A DNA stretch of 64,000 nt from Exiguobacterium alkaliphilum 12/1 (GCF_000714435.1 NZ_JJMW01000064.1:82316-146315); one strand, 5' to 3'; numbered from the stretch's first letter, positions 42,844 to 54,116 are shown. Notes: a model not told the origin generated them from the sequence alone. Program-made: numbers and translations.

Positions 42844-44511
42844 ATGAAGTTTGTAAAGAACCACCAAACGGCCGTGTTCGCACTAGGCGGACTCGGTGAA
42901 ATCGGGAAGAACACGTACGTCGTTCAATTCCAAGACGAGATTATCGTCATCGATGCCGGTATCATGTTCCCGGAGGACGATTTGCTTGGAATCGACTACG
43001 TCATTCCGGATTACACTTATCTGATTAAAAACAAAGATAAAGTCAAAGGGGTATTCATCACCCATGGACACGAAGACCATATCGGCGGCATCCCGTTTCT
43101 CTTGAAGCAAGTGAAACTGCCGATTTATGCGACGAAGCTCGCGCTTGGCCTCATCAAAGTGAAGCTTGAAGAGCACGGATTGCTTCGCGAAGCAGAACTC
43201 CACGAGATTGACGAGGATGCGATTGTCAAATTCCGTAAGACGAGCATCTCGTTCTTCCGGACGACCCACTCGATTCCGAACTCGCTCGGTGTCGTCGTCA
43301 AGACGCCGCAAGGGAACATCGTTCATACGGGCGATTTCAAGTTCGACTTCACGCCAGTCGGTGAACCGGCCGACCTCGCCAAGATGGCGGAAATCGGGAA
43401 AGAGGGCGTCCTTTGTCTCTTATCCGACTCGACGAACGCGGAAGTCGAAGGGTTCACGATGAGTGAACGTGTCGTCGGCGGCACGATCAGTGAGACGTTC
43501 CGCAAAGCGGAAGGACGCATCATTTTCGCGACGTTCGCTTCGAACATCTATCGCCTGCAACAAGTCATCGACGCATGCGCCGAGACAGGACGTCACTTGC
43601 TCATCTTCGGCCGTTCGATGGAGAAGGTCATGACGATCGGGCAAGAGCTCGGATTCATCAACGTCCCGAAAGGCATGATCATCGAGGCGAACCAAATGCG
43701 CAACTATGACCCGAACGAAGTGGCGATTCTTTGTACCGGTTCACAAGGGGAGCCGATGGCAGCCCTTAGCCGAATCGCGAACGGGACGCACCGCCAAGTG
43801 TCCATCATCCCAGGTGACACGGTCATCTTCTCGTCGTCACCGATCCCAGGTAACGCTATCTCGGTCGGGAAAACGATTGACCAGCTGTATAAAGCGGGCG
43901 CGGACGTCGTCTATGGTAAGTTGACGAACATCCATACGTCAGGTCACGGCTCACAACAAGAGCAGTTGCTCATGATTCGATTGCTCAACCCGAAATTCTT
44001 CATGCCGATTCACGGCGAGTATCGAATGTTGAAGAAACACGCCGAACTCGCTGAATCGGTCGGGATCCCGAAAGAGAACAGTTTCGTCATGGATAACGGG
44101 GAAGTGCTCGCGGTCGACGCCGACTCGGCAGCCGTAACCGGCAAGATTTCCGCGAACGCCGTTTATATCGACGGGAACGGCATCGGGGATATCGGCAACA
44201 TCGTCTTGCGCGACCGTCGCATCCTCTCAGAGGACGGGCTCGTCGTCGTCGTCATCAGCATTGACGGCAAGACACGCAAACTCGTCTCCGGGCCAGACAT
44301 CATCTCGCGCGGTTTCGTCTACATGCGTGAGTCGGGTAGCTTGATTCGTGACGGTGAGCGTCTGTTGAAGAAGACGGTCGAACAAGGTTTGTCGAACAAG
44401 CAGATGAAATGGTCAGAGTTGAAACAACTCGTTTCCGATACGCTTACACCATATTTGGCACAAAAAACGAGAAGACACCCAATGGTTCTTCCGATTATTA
44501 TGGAAGTATGA
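42844..44511 (+). CDS. rnjA: Ribonuclease J1
   Basis: Essential 5'-3' exo- and endoribonuclease of Firmicutes mRNA decay; 555 residues. The metallo-beta-lactamase signature HGHEDH is at residues 74-79, followed by the beta-CASP region (motifs around [27 protein letters not shown]) and the C-terminal domain. TAAGGAGAG precedes the ATG. In B. subtilis rpoY (ykzG) lies directly upstream in the same operon; no such gene is found here. A terminator follows. Confidence 0.95.
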   Translation: MKFVKNHQTAVFALGGLGEIGKNTYVVQFQDEIIVIDAGIMFPEDDLLGIDYVIPDYTYLIKNKDKVKGVFITHGHEDHIGGIPFLLKQVKLPIYATKLALGLIKVKLEEHGLLREAELHEIDEDAIVKFRKTSISFFRTTHSIPNSLGVVVKTPQGNIVHTGDFKFDFTPVGEPADLAKMAEIGKEGVLCLLSDSTNAEVEGFTMSERVVGGTISETFRKAEGRIIFATFASNIYRLQQVIDACAETGRHLLIFGRSMEKVMTIGQELGFINVPKGMIIEANQMRNYDPNEVAILCTGSQGEPMAALSRIANGTHRQVSIIPGDTVIFSSSPIPGNAISVGKTIDQLYKAGADVVYGKLTNIHTSGHGSQQEQLLMIRLLNPKFFMPIHGEYRMLKKHAELAESVGIPKENSFVMDNGEVLAVDADSAAVTGKISANAVYIDGNGIGDIGNIVLRDRRILSEDGLVVVVISIDGKTRKLVSGPDIISRGFVYMRESGSLIRDGERLLKKTVEQGLSNKQMKWSELKQLVSDTLTPYLAQKTRRHPMVLPIIMEV

Positions 44512-44513
44512 TC

Positions 44514-44546
44514 GAACGGGCTGTAGGAGACTACGGCCCGTTTTTT
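44514..44546 (+). terminator. Terminator of rnjA
   Basis: ACGGGC-CTAC-type stem: ACGGGCTGTAG / CTACGGCCCGT with GAGA loop, followed by TTTTT. Confidence 0.88.
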
Positions 44547-44573
44547 GAACCGAACAATAAGGAGCGGGTGCAG

Positions 44574-46031
44574 ATGGCAGAGAAAAAGAGGAGACGTGGA
44601 TGGGTGAAGTGGGGCGTTGCCGTGCTACTCGTCCTCTTCCTTATTACGATGATTTATCACCAAGTCAAGCCGTTACCAGAAGGCGTATCACGGGCGTCAG
44701 AACCGGTCGCGATTTCAGACGACCAAATCGATTTCCTGTTTGACTTGACGTACCAAGGCGAGGACACGGAAGTGAACGAAATGGAGATTTTTCAAGACGT
44801 CGAACGATCGATTCGTGAGGCGCGCGAGTATGTCGTCATGGACTTTTTCTTATTTAATCCTTATTCAAATGAAGATCGACAATATCCGACGATCACGGCT
44901 CGTTTGACGGCGGCGCTCCTCGAGCAGATGGAGGCGTATCCGGATTTGAACGTCGTCGTCATCACCGATGAAATCAACACGACGTATAACGGGCATCCTG
45001 CCGATCATCTCGACTTATTGGAGGAGGCGGGCGCTGAAATCGTCTATACAAATTTAGATGCCCTTCGCGATCCAAACATCCTGTATTCCACTGTGTATCG
45101 GATGGCTTTCCAATGGTTTGGGGATAGCCAGAACGGCTGGCTCCCGAACCCGATGGCAAAGTCGGCACCGGACATCACCATCCGGTCCTATTTACGACTG
45201 TTGAACGTGAAGGCGAACCATCGGAAAGTCATGGTGACCGAGAACGAAGGGTTTGTCTTGTCGGCGAATCCGCATGACGCGAGCGGGTATCATTCGAACG
45301 TCGGGGTCCGCCTTGACGGTCCAATCCTCGCTGATATTTTAGAAGGGGAAGAGGCGATTGCCCGATTCTCGAAAGGGGACGAGGCGAGGTTCCCGGATGA
45401 AGAGAAGTTAGCGAACCTTCGGGAGGAAGACTCGGACGGACCGATGCAAATCCGATACGTGACCGAGTCGAAGATTGAAGAGGCGGTCATCGACGGGATG
45501 GATCAGGCGAAAGCGGGGGAGACGATTTGGGTCGGCATGTTCTATTTGGCTGACCGAGACATCATCCATGCCATTCACCGGGCCGCAGAGCGGGGCGTCT
45601 TCGTCAAACTGATCCTCGACCCGAACACGAATGCGTTTGGGCGGGACAAGTCGGGTCTACCGAACTTGCCGGTGACAGCCGAACTGAACACGGTCAACCC
45701 TGATCAAATCGAGATTCGGTGGTACGAAGTCGGTGACGAACAGTATCATCCGAAACTGTTGTATGTGGAAGGGGAACGACAAGTCGTCGTCATCGGTTCT
45801 GGGAACTATACGGCGCGTAACATGAACGACTACAATTTAGAAGCCGATGTCGAAGTCGTCGCGACGACCGAGACGGAGTTTATGAACGAAGTCGACGGCT
45901 ACTTCAAACGGTTGTGGAACAATGAAGAAGGAACGTATACGCTCGCGTACGAAGAGATTCAAACGGACTTGCCAATTGGTAAGTATTTGATTTACTGGTT
46001 GCAAAAACTGACGTGGACGATGACGTACTAA
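44574..46031 (+). CDS. Membrane-anchored PLD-like protein with HxK-x4-E motifs
   Basis: Phospholipase D superfamily protein, 485 residues, with one N-terminal membrane helix (about 13-29). Two PLD half-domains are present, but the catalytic motifs are altered: HRKVMVTE (216-223) and HPKLLYVE (392-399) both have Glu where HKD motifs have Asp. The Gly/Ser/Asn that follow (GSGNYTARN in the second) are kept. It could be a divergent lipid-modifying enzyme or inactive. Start ATG has AAGGAG 11 bases upstream. No cls-like second helix. Confidence 0.82.
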   Translation: MAEKKRRRGWVKWGVAVLLVLFLITMIYHQVKPLPEGVSRASEPVAISDDQIDFLFDLTYQGEDTEVNEMEIFQDVERSIREAREYVVMDFFLFNPYSNEDRQYPTITARLTAALLEQMEAYPDLNVVVITDEINTTYNGHPADHLDLLEEAGAEIVYTNLDALRDPNILYSTVYRMAFQWFGDSQNGWLPNPMAKSAPDITIRSYLRLLNVKANHRKVMVTENEGFVLSANPHDASGYHSNVGVRLDGPILADILEGEEAIARFSKGDEARFPDEEKLANLREEDSDGPMQIRYVTESKIEEAVIDGMDQAKAGETIWVGMFYLADRDIIHAIHRAAERGVFVKLILDPNTNAFGRDKSGLPNLPVTAELNTVNPDQIEIRWYEVGDEQYHPKLLYVEGERQVVVIGSGNYTARNMNDYNLEADVEVVATTETEFMNEVDGYFKRLWNNEEGTYTLAYEEIQTDLPIGKYLIYWLQKLTWTMTY

Positions 46032-46037
46032 CAAAGA

Positions 46038-46064
46038 AACCCGCCTTCGTGAAGAGGGCGGGTT
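46038..46064 (+). terminator. First hairpin after the PLD-like gene
   Basis: AACCCGCC / GGCGGGTT with no long T tract; perhaps assists the following terminator. Confidence 0.5.
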
Positions 46065-46067
46065 CAG

Positions 46068-46099
46068 ACTGTAGACAAAACATTGTCTGCAGTTTTTTT
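46068..46099 (+). terminator. Terminator of the PLD-like gene
   Basis: ACTGTAGACA / TGTCTGCAGT followed by a run of seven T. Confidence 0.88.
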
Positions 46100-46105
46100 A
46101 TTTGC

Positions 46106-46219
46106 CCGACTAGGCACAGCTCGCTTTTCTGGGGGCAAGCAGGGAGCCGCATCGCTTAACGCTGCTGGGTCTCCCAATGCTTGCTATTCCCCTAGAAGTC
46201 TCGCCGTGCCATCGGTCGG
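46106..46219. repeat. Structured palindromic repeat, copy A
   Basis: An imperfect palindrome of about 114 bp. Nested arms: CCGAC-N2-GGCAC / GTGCC-N4-GTCGG, CTGGGG / CCCCTAG, GCAAGCA / TGCTTGC, GGGAG / CTCCC, closing on a loop CCGCATCGC...GCTGCTGGGT. The same layout, with different arm sequences but conserved loop and flanks, occurs at 63172-63292. No coding frame is convincing. It fills the gap between the PLD gene and the convergent lipoprotein-hydrolase gene. Confidence 0.8.
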
Positions 46220-46299
46220 TCCACGCCTCCATCCCTCTTTCGTACCCCGTTCCTTTTTTAAACGAGAGGTAGAGAAACATTCACGAAGGCGGGCTTTCG

Positions 46300-47916
46300 T
46301 CAGTTTGTTTCGACCGGGTTGAACTCGTTCGTATACTCGTACAGGAATCGTCCCGTATCGCGGAGCACGTCCGTCTTCCGATGGAGCGAGAAGTGGTCGT
46401 ACGGGACGGTCTCCGTCGTGATGTTGTTCGTATAGTCTTCGAGGAGGAGGGAGCTCGAGGGCTCGATCAAATTGAACTCCCCACCGCGCCCGGCGAACGA
46501 CAACACTTGAACGGAACGCGGCCACGTCTCGAGCTTCGACTGGAACGCCACAAGTCCGTCCGATGTTGGGGACAAGTCCCGGATGGCGGCACTCCCTGTG
46601 TTGACGCCGAAGTTGCTTGCCGATAGACCGAAGTTGGCGAGGCGAGTGCCGGCGAACGGGCTGTCGAACGAGACGAATTTATCAATCAAGTACTTGTCTT
46701 GGTTCAAGATATAGTTCGCGGCCGCGACGCCGCCCATACTATGGCCGATCAAATACATTCGCTCGAACGACTTGTTGCGTTCGGCCTTATACGTCTCAAT
46801 CGCCGCGTTCAACCATTTCGTCTGATTGTTCAGCGAAGCCTCGGCGTCTTCGTATTCGATGCGGACGATCGGACGGTTCGAGCTATAGTCGTTGATGACG
46901 CAGTCGACCTCGCTCTCTGTCGAAACGGTACAGAGGGCGCCATCCTTGGCGAGGCCACGCTGCTCCATGAACTGGGAGAAGCGCAGGAACGTCCGGTCCG
47001 TCCCGAGCAGACCATGGACGGCGAACGTCGGGATGAACTCGTCGGTCTGGGCCGCTTGGCGCACCGCCTCGGCTTTCCGTTCGGTCGTCAACTCTTCCCG
47101 GACGGTCACGATGATGATGGAGAGTGCCAAGACGACGATGAGCACACCGAGTAGACGCGAGCGAATGGACGTTTTGTTCGGGTCGCCGGCGTTCTGTCGA
47201 TATTTCCGCCAAATGAAGAAACTGGCGAGGCTAACGACGACGAAAGCGACGACCGTGATGATCCACGCCTTCACGTTCGGCACATGGGCGACGAGCGTCA
47301 TATTGTTTTGTCGGCCTCCGTACACTTGCCATTCGACATGCTTCATCGAACGGAGGTCGAGCCCGGTGCCGTCTTCAACAAACACACCCGTCGGTACGGT
47401 TAAGTTGAAACGAATATCGGCTTGACGGACATAGCGCTCGGCGAGCTGTTTCGGTGAGCCGCTCAAGTTGAGGCCTGGTAGCTCGATTCGGTCCAGACGT
47501 AAATCCAGGTTCGTGTTGAGCACATAGGAGTCGAACCAAATGCCTTCTTCTTTTTGCACATCGAACTCCATGTCAGGCGGGACGAGGATACCGGCTGGAC
47601 CGGTCTTCCATTCTTCTTTAATGTTTTGTAACTCATCGACATTGTCGAACGTCTTCTTAAGCACCATGCCCTCGTAATCGTCTTCGCTCGAGTAGTCACG
47701 TGTCGCGTAACCGTTATCGTTCGCTTGTTGCTTCCATGTATCCCAATCGAGCCGCAAATTGAGCAGCTTCATGACGGGGTGGTCGCGAAACGCATACGTC
47801 GTCTCGAGCGTGACCGATTGATCATAATGAACAGTGGCGTCATATTCGATGCGGACACATCCACCGATTAAAAGAAATAAAAATGGGAATACTAACAACA
47901 GCGCCTTTTTTTTCAC
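46300..47916 (-). CDS. Lipoprotein fusion: LppM/DUF3153-like domain plus alpha/beta hydrolase
   Basis: A 538-residue secreted or surface protein with two parts. The N-terminus is a lipoprotein signal (LLIGGC, Cys20) followed by a DUF3153/LppM-like domain (VRIEYDATVHYDQSVTLETT) ending in a membrane helix at about 218-236. After a second helix (about 256-272) comes an alpha/beta hydrolase like DUF915 proteins: AVHGLLGTDRTF, GHSMGG nucleophile elbow, DHFSLH His. Start GTG has GAGGTG upstream and lies 10 bases after the def stop, so it is cotranscribed with def. I know of no standard function for this fusion. Confidence 0.82.
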   Translation of the reverse strand: MKKKALLLVFPFLFLLIGGCVRIEYDATVHYDQSVTLETTYAFRDHPVMKLLNLRLDWDTWKQQANDNGYATRDYSSEDDYEGMVLKKTFDNVDELQNIKEEWKTGPAGILVPPDMEFDVQKEEGIWFDSYVLNTNLDLRLDRIELPGLNLSGSPKQLAERYVRQADIRFNLTVPTGVFVEDGTGLDLRSMKHVEWQVYGGRQNNMTLVAHVPNVKAWIITVVAFVVVSLASFFIWRKYRQNAGDPNKTSIRSRLLGVLIVVLALSIIIVTVREELTTERKAEAVRQAAQTDEFIPTFAVHGLLGTDRTFLRFSQFMEQRGLAKDGALCTVSTESEVDCVINDYSSNRPIVRIEYEDAEASLNNQTKWLNAAIETYKAERNKSFERMYLIGHSMGGVAAANYILNQDKYLIDKFVSFDSPFAGTRLANFGLSASNFGVNTGSAAIRDLSPTSDGLVAFQSKLETWPRSVQVLSFAGRGGEFNLIEPSSSLLLEDYTNNITTETVPYDHFSLHRKTDVLRDTGRFLYEYTNEFNPVETN

Positions 47917-47926
47917 GTTCGTCACC

Positions 47927-48466
47927 TCAGATTGGCTCACCATAAGTCTCAAGCGGATTGGTCGGGTTGATGCGGTCGTAGAACATGACGCCGTCTAAGT
48001 GGTCGAGCTCGTGTTGGCAGACGATGGCCCGCATGCCACGAAGGCGCAATTTGATTGGGTTGCCGTCACGATCGAACCCTTCGAGGGTGATACGGCGATG
48101 GCGCGGCACATTTCCGTTGACGACACGGTCGACAGACAAGCACCCTTCACCGCCGTTCAAGTACGTCTGCTCCACCGAGTGGCTCGTAATCCTTGGGTTG
48201 AAAATGGACAGCTTGAACGTCTCGTCTTCCTCTTGCAACAGGACGGTGAAGAAGCGGCGATTGACGCCGAGTTGCGGTGCCGCAATCCCGACGCCTCCGC
48301 GAAGCTCATATTTTTCGCTAATCTCCGGGTCCTGGCTATTGACGAGGAACGTCTCCATCTCGTCAAGAAGCTCCAAATCTTCAGCCGTAGGAGGGATTGG
48401 GACTTCTGTCGAGCGAAGGCGAAGTCGGTCGTCCCCTTCACGAATCACATCTTTCATCGTTAACAT
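47927..48466 (-). CDS. def: Peptide deformylase
   Basis: Metalloenzyme that removes the formyl group from nascent proteins; type II, about 179 residues. All three motifs are visible: GVGIAAPQ, EGCLS (metal Cys109) and QHELDH (metal His152, His156). The long insert of type II enzymes is present between motif 1 and 2. GAAAGGAAG lies about 6 bases before ATG at MLTMKDVI. B. subtilis has defB (ykrB) in the same place upstream of pdhA. Here it heads a minus-strand pair with the hydrolase fusion. Confidence 0.94.
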   Translation of the reverse strand: MLTMKDVIREGDDRLRLRSTEVPIPPTAEDLELLDEMETFLVNSQDPEISEKYELRGGVGIAAPQLGVNRRFFTVLLQEEDETFKLSIFNPRITSHSVEQTYLNGGEGCLSVDRVVNGNVPRHRRITLEGFDRDGNPIKLRLRGMRAIVCQHELDHLDGVMFYDRINPTNPLETYGEPI

Positions 48467-48589
48467 GTACAACTTCCTTTCCAATTTCGATATGCCTCAT
48501 TATATCATATTTAATGGGGAAATCCTCGAGATGGTACAGAAGGTGAAACGAAAATGATACAGAGGCGAAATGAGTGAAAAGATGTGTTC

Positions 48590-48604
48590 ATGTAAGCGTT
48601 TTTA
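48590..48604 (+). promoter_or_regulatory. cre-like site upstream of pdh
   Basis: ATGTAAGCGTTTTTA matches WTGNAANCGNWNNCW except for the C at position 14. It lies about 20 bases upstream of the pdh -35. Possible CcpA contact. Confidence 0.45.
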
Positions 48605-48621
48605 TAAGGTAAGCATATTTT

Positions 48622-48651
48622 TTGCGTTATTATAACAACCCGTTTTATACT
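48622..48651 (+). promoter_or_regulatory. Probable promoter of pdhABCD
   Basis: TTGCGT (48622-48627), 18-base spacer, TATACT (48646-48651) would give a 5' untranslated region of about 140 nt before pdhA. The 330-base gap between def and pdhA holds no other gene that I can see. Confidence 0.6.
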
Positions 48652-48778
48652 GTCTAAGAAACGGCAGGAACAGAATTACTTTCCTGTATCACGTTAATAC
48701 AGATTGCTTTTTTGGACAGATACACTTAAGATTTGAGGTAGTGTTTGATCACAAAAAAGACAATTGTCTCATAGTTGA

Positions 48779-49882
<1,104 letters not shown>

Positions 49883-49885
49883 GTT

Positions 49886-50863
49886 ATGGCTCAAATGACA
49901 ATGATCCAAGCGATTACTGATGCGATGCGCGTTGAAATGAAGCGCGACGAGAAAGTACTTCTTTTCGGAGAAGACGTTGGTAAAAACGGTGGGGTATTCC
50001 GTGCGACAGAAGGCCTCCAAGACGAGCTCGGCGAAGACCGCGTCTTCGACACGCCGCTTGCTGAGTCTGGTATCGGTGGTCTTGCCATCGGTCTCGGTCT
50101 CACTGGTTTCCGTCCAATCATGGAAGTTCAATTCTTCGGTTTCGTATTCGAAGTATTTGACTCAATCGCAGCTCAAATGGCACGGATGCGTTACCGTTCA
50201 GGCGGCGCTTACAGCCAGCCAATCACAATCCGTTCACCATTCGGTGGCGGTGTAAAAACACCTGAACTTCATGCGGATAGCCTCGAAGGCTTGATGGCTC
50301 AGACACCTGGTCTTAAAGTCGTCATCCCGTCGACTCCGTACGATGCAAAAGGACTCTTGATCGCGTCAATCCGCGACAACGACCCTGTCGTTTTCCTCGA
50401 GCACATGAAGCTTTACCGTTCATTCCGTGGCGAAGTACCTGAAGGCGAATACACGATCGAGCTTGGAAAAGCAGACGTGAAGCGTGAAGGGACTGACGTT
50501 TCAATCATCACATACGGTGCGATGGTCCACACGTCACTCAAAGCAGCGGAAGAACTCGAAAAAGAAAACATCAACGTAGAAGTCATCGACCTCATGACAG
50601 TGAGCCCGCTTGATATCGATACAATCGTCGAGTCTGTTAAAAAGACTGGCCGTGCGATCGTCGTTCAAGAGGCACAGCGTCAAGCAGGTATCGCGGCAAA
50701 CGTTGTAACTGAAATTCAAGAACGCGCAATTCTTCACCTCGAAGCACCAGTGCTTCGTGTGACTGCACCTGACACAGTTTTCGCCTTCGCACAAGGAGAA
50801 GACGCATGGTTACCTGACCATAAAGATGTCGTTGCAAAAGTTAAGGAAGTTATCAACTTCTGA
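49886..50863 (+). CDS. pdhB: Pyruvate dehydrogenase E1 beta
   Basis: Second E1 subunit, 325 residues, forming the alpha2beta2 heterotetramer that acetylates E2 lipoyl groups. Characteristic segments: [49 protein letters not shown] and [16 protein letters not shown] precedes the ATG by 10 bases. It is separated from pdhC by 76 bases. Confidence 0.95.
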   Translation: MAQMTMIQAITDAMRVEMKRDEKVLLFGEDVGKNGGVFRATEGLQDELGEDRVFDTPLAESGIGGLAIGLGLTGFRPIMEVQFFGFVFEVFDSIAAQMARMRYRSGGAYSQPITIRSPFGGGVKTPELHADSLEGLMAQTPGLKVVIPSTPYDAKGLLIASIRDNDPVVFLEHMKLYRSFRGEVPEGEYTIELGKADVKREGTDVSIITYGAMVHTSLKAAEELEKENINVEVIDLMTVSPLDIDTIVESVKKTGRAIVVQEAQRQAGIAANVVTEIQERAILHLEAPVLRVTAPDTVFAFAQGEDAWLPDHKDVVAKVKEVINF

Positions 50864-50939
50864 TCGTGTTCATTTGGCGATGAGGGAGAATTGTCTCCCT
50901 CGTCGTGTTTACATGATTATTTGATGGGAGGAAAAACCA

Positions 50940-52235
50940 GTGGCAGTATTTGAATTTAAATTACCAGACATCGGTGAAGGAATTCACGAAGGTGAAATCG
51001 TCAAGTGGTTCGTAAAAGACGGGGACACAGTAAAAGAGGATGATATCCTCCTCGAAGTACAAAACGACAAGGCTGTCGTTGAAATCCCAGCTCCAGTTGA
51101 TGGAACAGTCAAAGAAGTCAAAGTCTCTGAAGGAACAGTTGCCGTCGTCGGTGACGTCCTCATCACGTTCGACATCGAAGGTGACGCGCCAGCAGGCGAA
51201 GAGGAAGCAGCTCCTGAACAGCCAAAAGCTGAAGAGAAGACTGAAGAGACAGTTCAAGCTGACGTGAAAGAAGACGGCCCGCGTGAAGTTCAACTTCACA
51301 AGTCGGAGCGCGTCATCGCGATGCCTTCGATTCGCAAGTACGCTCGCGAAAAAGGCGTCGACATCCGTGAAGTCAAAGGTTCAGGCGATAACGGTCGCGT
51401 CTTGAAAGAAGACATCGATGCGTTCGCTAACGGTGAAGCACCAGCAGCAGAAGCTACAACAGAGAAAACAGAATCTGTAGCTCCGGCAGCGGCAGCGAAA
51501 ACGGAAATCAAGCCTTACGAGTCAGCTACACCTGAACTCGAAACGCGTGAGAAGATCCGTGGAATCCGTAAAGCGATCTCGAAAGCGATGGTCAACTCGA
51601 AACACACAGCGCCACACGTTACACTCATGGACGAAGTCGACGTCACGAAACTCGTCGCACTCCGTAAAGAGTTCAAACAAGTCGCGGCTGACCAAGGCGT
51701 GAAACTCACGTACTTGCCGTTCGTTGTGAAAGCATTGACAGCTGCAGCGAAAGCTTACCCAGCGATCAACGCATCAATCGACGATGTGAACGAAGAAATC
51801 GTCTACAAAAACTACTACAACATCGGTATCGCTGCTGACACGGACAACGGCCTCGTCGTTCCTGTCGTCAAAGAAGCAGACCGTAAATCAATCTATGCAC
51901 TCGCTACAAACATCAATGAGCTTGCCGGTAAAGCACGTGAAGGTAAACTCGCTGGGGACGACATGAAAGGCGGATCGATCACAATCACGAACATCGGTTC
52001 TGCTGGTGGACAATGGTTCACACCTGTCATCAACCACCCAGAAGTTGCGATTCTCGGTATCGGCCGCATCGCTGAAAAAGCTGTCGTCAAAGACGGCGAA
52101 ATCGTTGCAGCACCAGTGCTCGCGCTTTCATTCAGCTTTGACCACCGCCTCATCGACGGTGCGACTGCTCAAAACGCACTCAACATGGTGAAACGTTTGC
52201 TTCAAGATCCAGCACTTCTAATGATGGAGGGATAA
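50940..52235 (+). CDS. pdhC: Pyruvate dehydrogenase E2, dihydrolipoamide acetyltransferase
   Basis: Core of the complex, 431 residues. One N-terminal lipoyl domain with Lys44 in [10 protein letters not shown], an Ala/Pro/Glu-rich linker, the peripheral subunit-binding domain ([15 protein letters not shown]), a second linker, and the catalytic domain ending with FDHRLIDGA. Start is GTG with GGGAGG 8 bases upstream. One lipoyl domain is the usual Bacillus arrangement. pdhD follows after 4 bases. Confidence 0.95.
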   Translation: MAVFEFKLPDIGEGIHEGEIVKWFVKDGDTVKEDDILLEVQNDKAVVEIPAPVDGTVKEVKVSEGTVAVVGDVLITFDIEGDAPAGEEEAAPEQPKAEEKTEETVQADVKEDGPREVQLHKSERVIAMPSIRKYAREKGVDIREVKGSGDNGRVLKEDIDAFANGEAPAAEATTEKTESVAPAAAAKTEIKPYESATPELETREKIRGIRKAISKAMVNSKHTAPHVTLMDEVDVTKLVALRKEFKQVAADQGVKLTYLPFVVKALTAAAKAYPAINASIDDVNEEIVYKNYYNIGIAADTDNGLVVPVVKEADRKSIYALATNINELAGKAREGKLAGDDMKGGSITITNIGSAGGQWFTPVINHPEVAILGIGRIAEKAVVKDGEIVAAPVLALSFSFDHRLIDGATAQNALNMVKRLLQDPALLMMEG

Positions 52236-52239
52236 GAAC

Positions 52240-53652
52240 ATGGTAGTAGGAGAATTCGCACAAGAAACTGATTTAATCGTCATCGGTGCCGGTCCTGGCG
52301 GATACGTCGCAGCCATCCGTGGCGCGCAACTCGGCCTCAAAGTGACGATCGTCGAGAAAGGTAACTTCGGCGGCGTCTGCTTGAACGTCGGATGTATCCC
52401 GTCAAAAGCGTTAATCACGGCTGGTCACAACTTCCAGCACGCGAAAGGTCACTCATCAATGGGGATCACGTCGGATAACGTTGCTGTCGACTTCACGAAA
52501 GTCCAAGACTGGAAACAGTCGGTCGTCAACAAGTTGACTGGCGGCGTTAAAGGCCTCTTGAAAGGCAACAAGATTGAAATCGTTCAAGGGGAAGCGTTCT
52601 TCGCATCTGAAGACACAGTCCGTGTCATCACAGAAGACAGCTCGACTCCTTACAAGTTCAAAAAAGCGATCATCGCGACTGGTTCGACACCAATCGAGAT
52701 TCCATCGTTCAAATGGTCAAAACGCGTCCTTTCTTCAACTGGCGCATTGGCGCTTCCAGAAGTACCGAAAAAGCTCGTCGTCATCGGCGGCGGATACATC
52801 GGTATGGAGCTTGGAACAGCGTACGCGAACTTCGATACAGAAGTCGTCGTCGTTGAAGGCGCTAGCGACATCTTGTCTGGCTTCGAGCCGCAAATGACGC
52901 AAATCGTCAAGAAGAAGCTCAAACAAAAAGGGAACGTCACGATTCACACGAACGCGCTTGCAAAAGGCGTCGAAGAGACAGAAGACGGCGTAACCGTTAA
53001 GTTTGAAGTGAACGGCGAAGAGCAATCTGTGGAAGCGGACTACGTCCTCGTCACAGTCGGCCGTCGTCCAAACACTGGTGATATCGGTCTTGAGAACGCG
53101 GAAGTGAAAGTCAGCGACCGCGGCATCATCGAAATCGACGACCAGTGCAAGACGTCGAATGAAAACATCTACGCGATCGGTGACATCGTACCGGGACCAC
53201 CGCTCGCGCACAAAGCTTCGTATGAAGCGAAAATCGCGGCAGAAGCAGCTGCAGGCAAGCCTGCGTACCTCGACTACTCAGCAATCCCAGCGGTCGTCTT
53301 CACTGACCCTGAGCTCGCGACAGTCGGTTACACAGAGCCGCTCGCAAAAGAAGAAGGACTCGACATCACAGTGTCGAAATTCCCATTCGCTGCAAACGGT
53401 CGTGCCCTCGCTCTCGACGAGCCAGACGGCTTCATGAAGCTCATCACGCGTAAAGAGGACGGTCTCTTGATCGGTGCTCAAATCGCGGGTACAGGCGCTT
53501 CTGATATGATCGCCGAGCTCGGCCTCGCCATCGAAGCAGGTATGACGGCTGAAGATATCGCACTTACAATCCACGCTCACCCATCACTCGGTGAGATGGC
53601 AATGGAAGCTGCAGAAATCGCAATCGGTATGCCAATCCACGTCGTCAAGTAA
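52240..53652 (+). CDS. pdhD: Dihydrolipoamide dehydrogenase E3
   Basis: FAD/NAD-dependent disulfide oxidoreductase that reoxidises lipoamide, 470 residues. FAD-binding [10 protein letters not shown], redox pair Cys47 and Cys52 in [17 protein letters not shown]-binding [14 protein letters not shown] and the catalytic His in IHAHPSLGE are visible. It ends the pdh operon at a strong terminator. It may also serve other 2-oxoacid complexes. Confidence 0.95.
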   Translation: MVVGEFAQETDLIVIGAGPGGYVAAIRGAQLGLKVTIVEKGNFGGVCLNVGCIPSKALITAGHNFQHAKGHSSMGITSDNVAVDFTKVQDWKQSVVNKLTGGVKGLLKGNKIEIVQGEAFFASEDTVRVITEDSSTPYKFKKAIIATGSTPIEIPSFKWSKRVLSSTGALALPEVPKKLVVIGGGYIGMELGTAYANFDTEVVVVEGASDILSGFEPQMTQIVKKKLKQKGNVTIHTNALAKGVEETEDGVTVKFEVNGEEQSVEADYVLVTVGRRPNTGDIGLENAEVKVSDRGIIEIDDQCKTSNENIYAIGDIVPGPPLAHKASYEAKIAAEAAAGKPAYLDYSAIPAVVFTDPELATVGYTEPLAKEEGLDITVSKFPFAANGRALALDEPDGFMKLITRKEDGLLIGAQIAGTGASDMIAELGLAIEAGMTAEDIALTIHAHPSLGEMAMEAAEIAIGMPIHVVK

Positions 53653-53656
53653 CGAC

Positions 53657-53693
53657 AAAAAATCTCTCGCTATTCGTAGCGAGAGATTTTTTT
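53657..53693. terminator. Terminator of pdhABCD
   Basis: AAATCTCTCGCT / AGCGAGAGATTT with long T tracts; the opposite strand also has an A/T tract and overlaps the end of the convergent acetyltransferase gene. Confidence 0.92.
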
Positions 53694-54116
53694 AATGTAA
53701 TGGACCGTCCGCTCGACCTCTTCAAAGCCGAGACGCTTGTGAAACTGTTGGCTACCTGTATTGTCAATCTCGGTATCCGAGGCGAGCTCATAGCAACCGT
53801 TCGAGCGGGCAAACTTTGTAGCCGTCTCGATCAGTTGCGTCGCCACGTCGTTGCCTCGTTCCGGACCGATGACGTAAATCCCTTCGATGAATGCCGTCGG
53901 TTCTTCCGTGGCTCCAGGGACGTAGTCATATCGAAAGCTCAGTTGGCAAAATCCGATCGGTTCCTCCGTGATGGCGAGGAAGTAATGCATCTTGTCGGAA
54001 CGAAGGCCAAGTCGGACTTCGGCCGACAGCTCGGCGACTGGCGCATCCGGCCAAAGCTGATGCATCAAACGGACTAGGGTGTGTACGTCACGTGACGTCG
54101 CCTTTTTGATCTGCAT
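53670..54116 (-). CDS. GNAT acetyltransferase of the AAC(6') type
   Basis: A 148-residue GNAT protein strikingly like aminoglycoside 6'-N-acetyltransferases of the AAC(6')-I type. Shared features: LMHQLWPDAP, FRYDYVPGATEEPTAFIEGI, the acetyl-CoA loop PERGNDVATQLIE, and ASDTEIDNTGSQQFHKRLGF followed by EEVERTVHY. Chromosomal relatives are common and not all confer resistance, so drug acetylation is inference. AAGGAGGTGG lies 6 bases before the ATG. Its end overlaps the pdh terminator. Confidence 0.85.
   Translation of the reverse strand: MQIKKATSRDVHTLVRLMHQLWPDAPVAELSAEVRLGLRSDKMHYFLAITEEPIGFCQLSFRYDYVPGATEEPTAFIEGIYVIGPERGNDVATQLIETATKFARSNGCYELASDTEIDNTGSQQFHKRLGFEEVERTVHYIKKISRYE

Noticed and set aside
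46083..46322. Open frame across repeat copy A
   Set aside because: No ribosome-binding site and a composition dictated by the palindrome; the structural repeat is the better explanation.
46699..47154. Long plus-strand frames antisense to the lipoprotein-hydrolase gene
   Set aside because: The minus-strand protein has recognisable domains; the antisense frames reflect codon bias of this genome.
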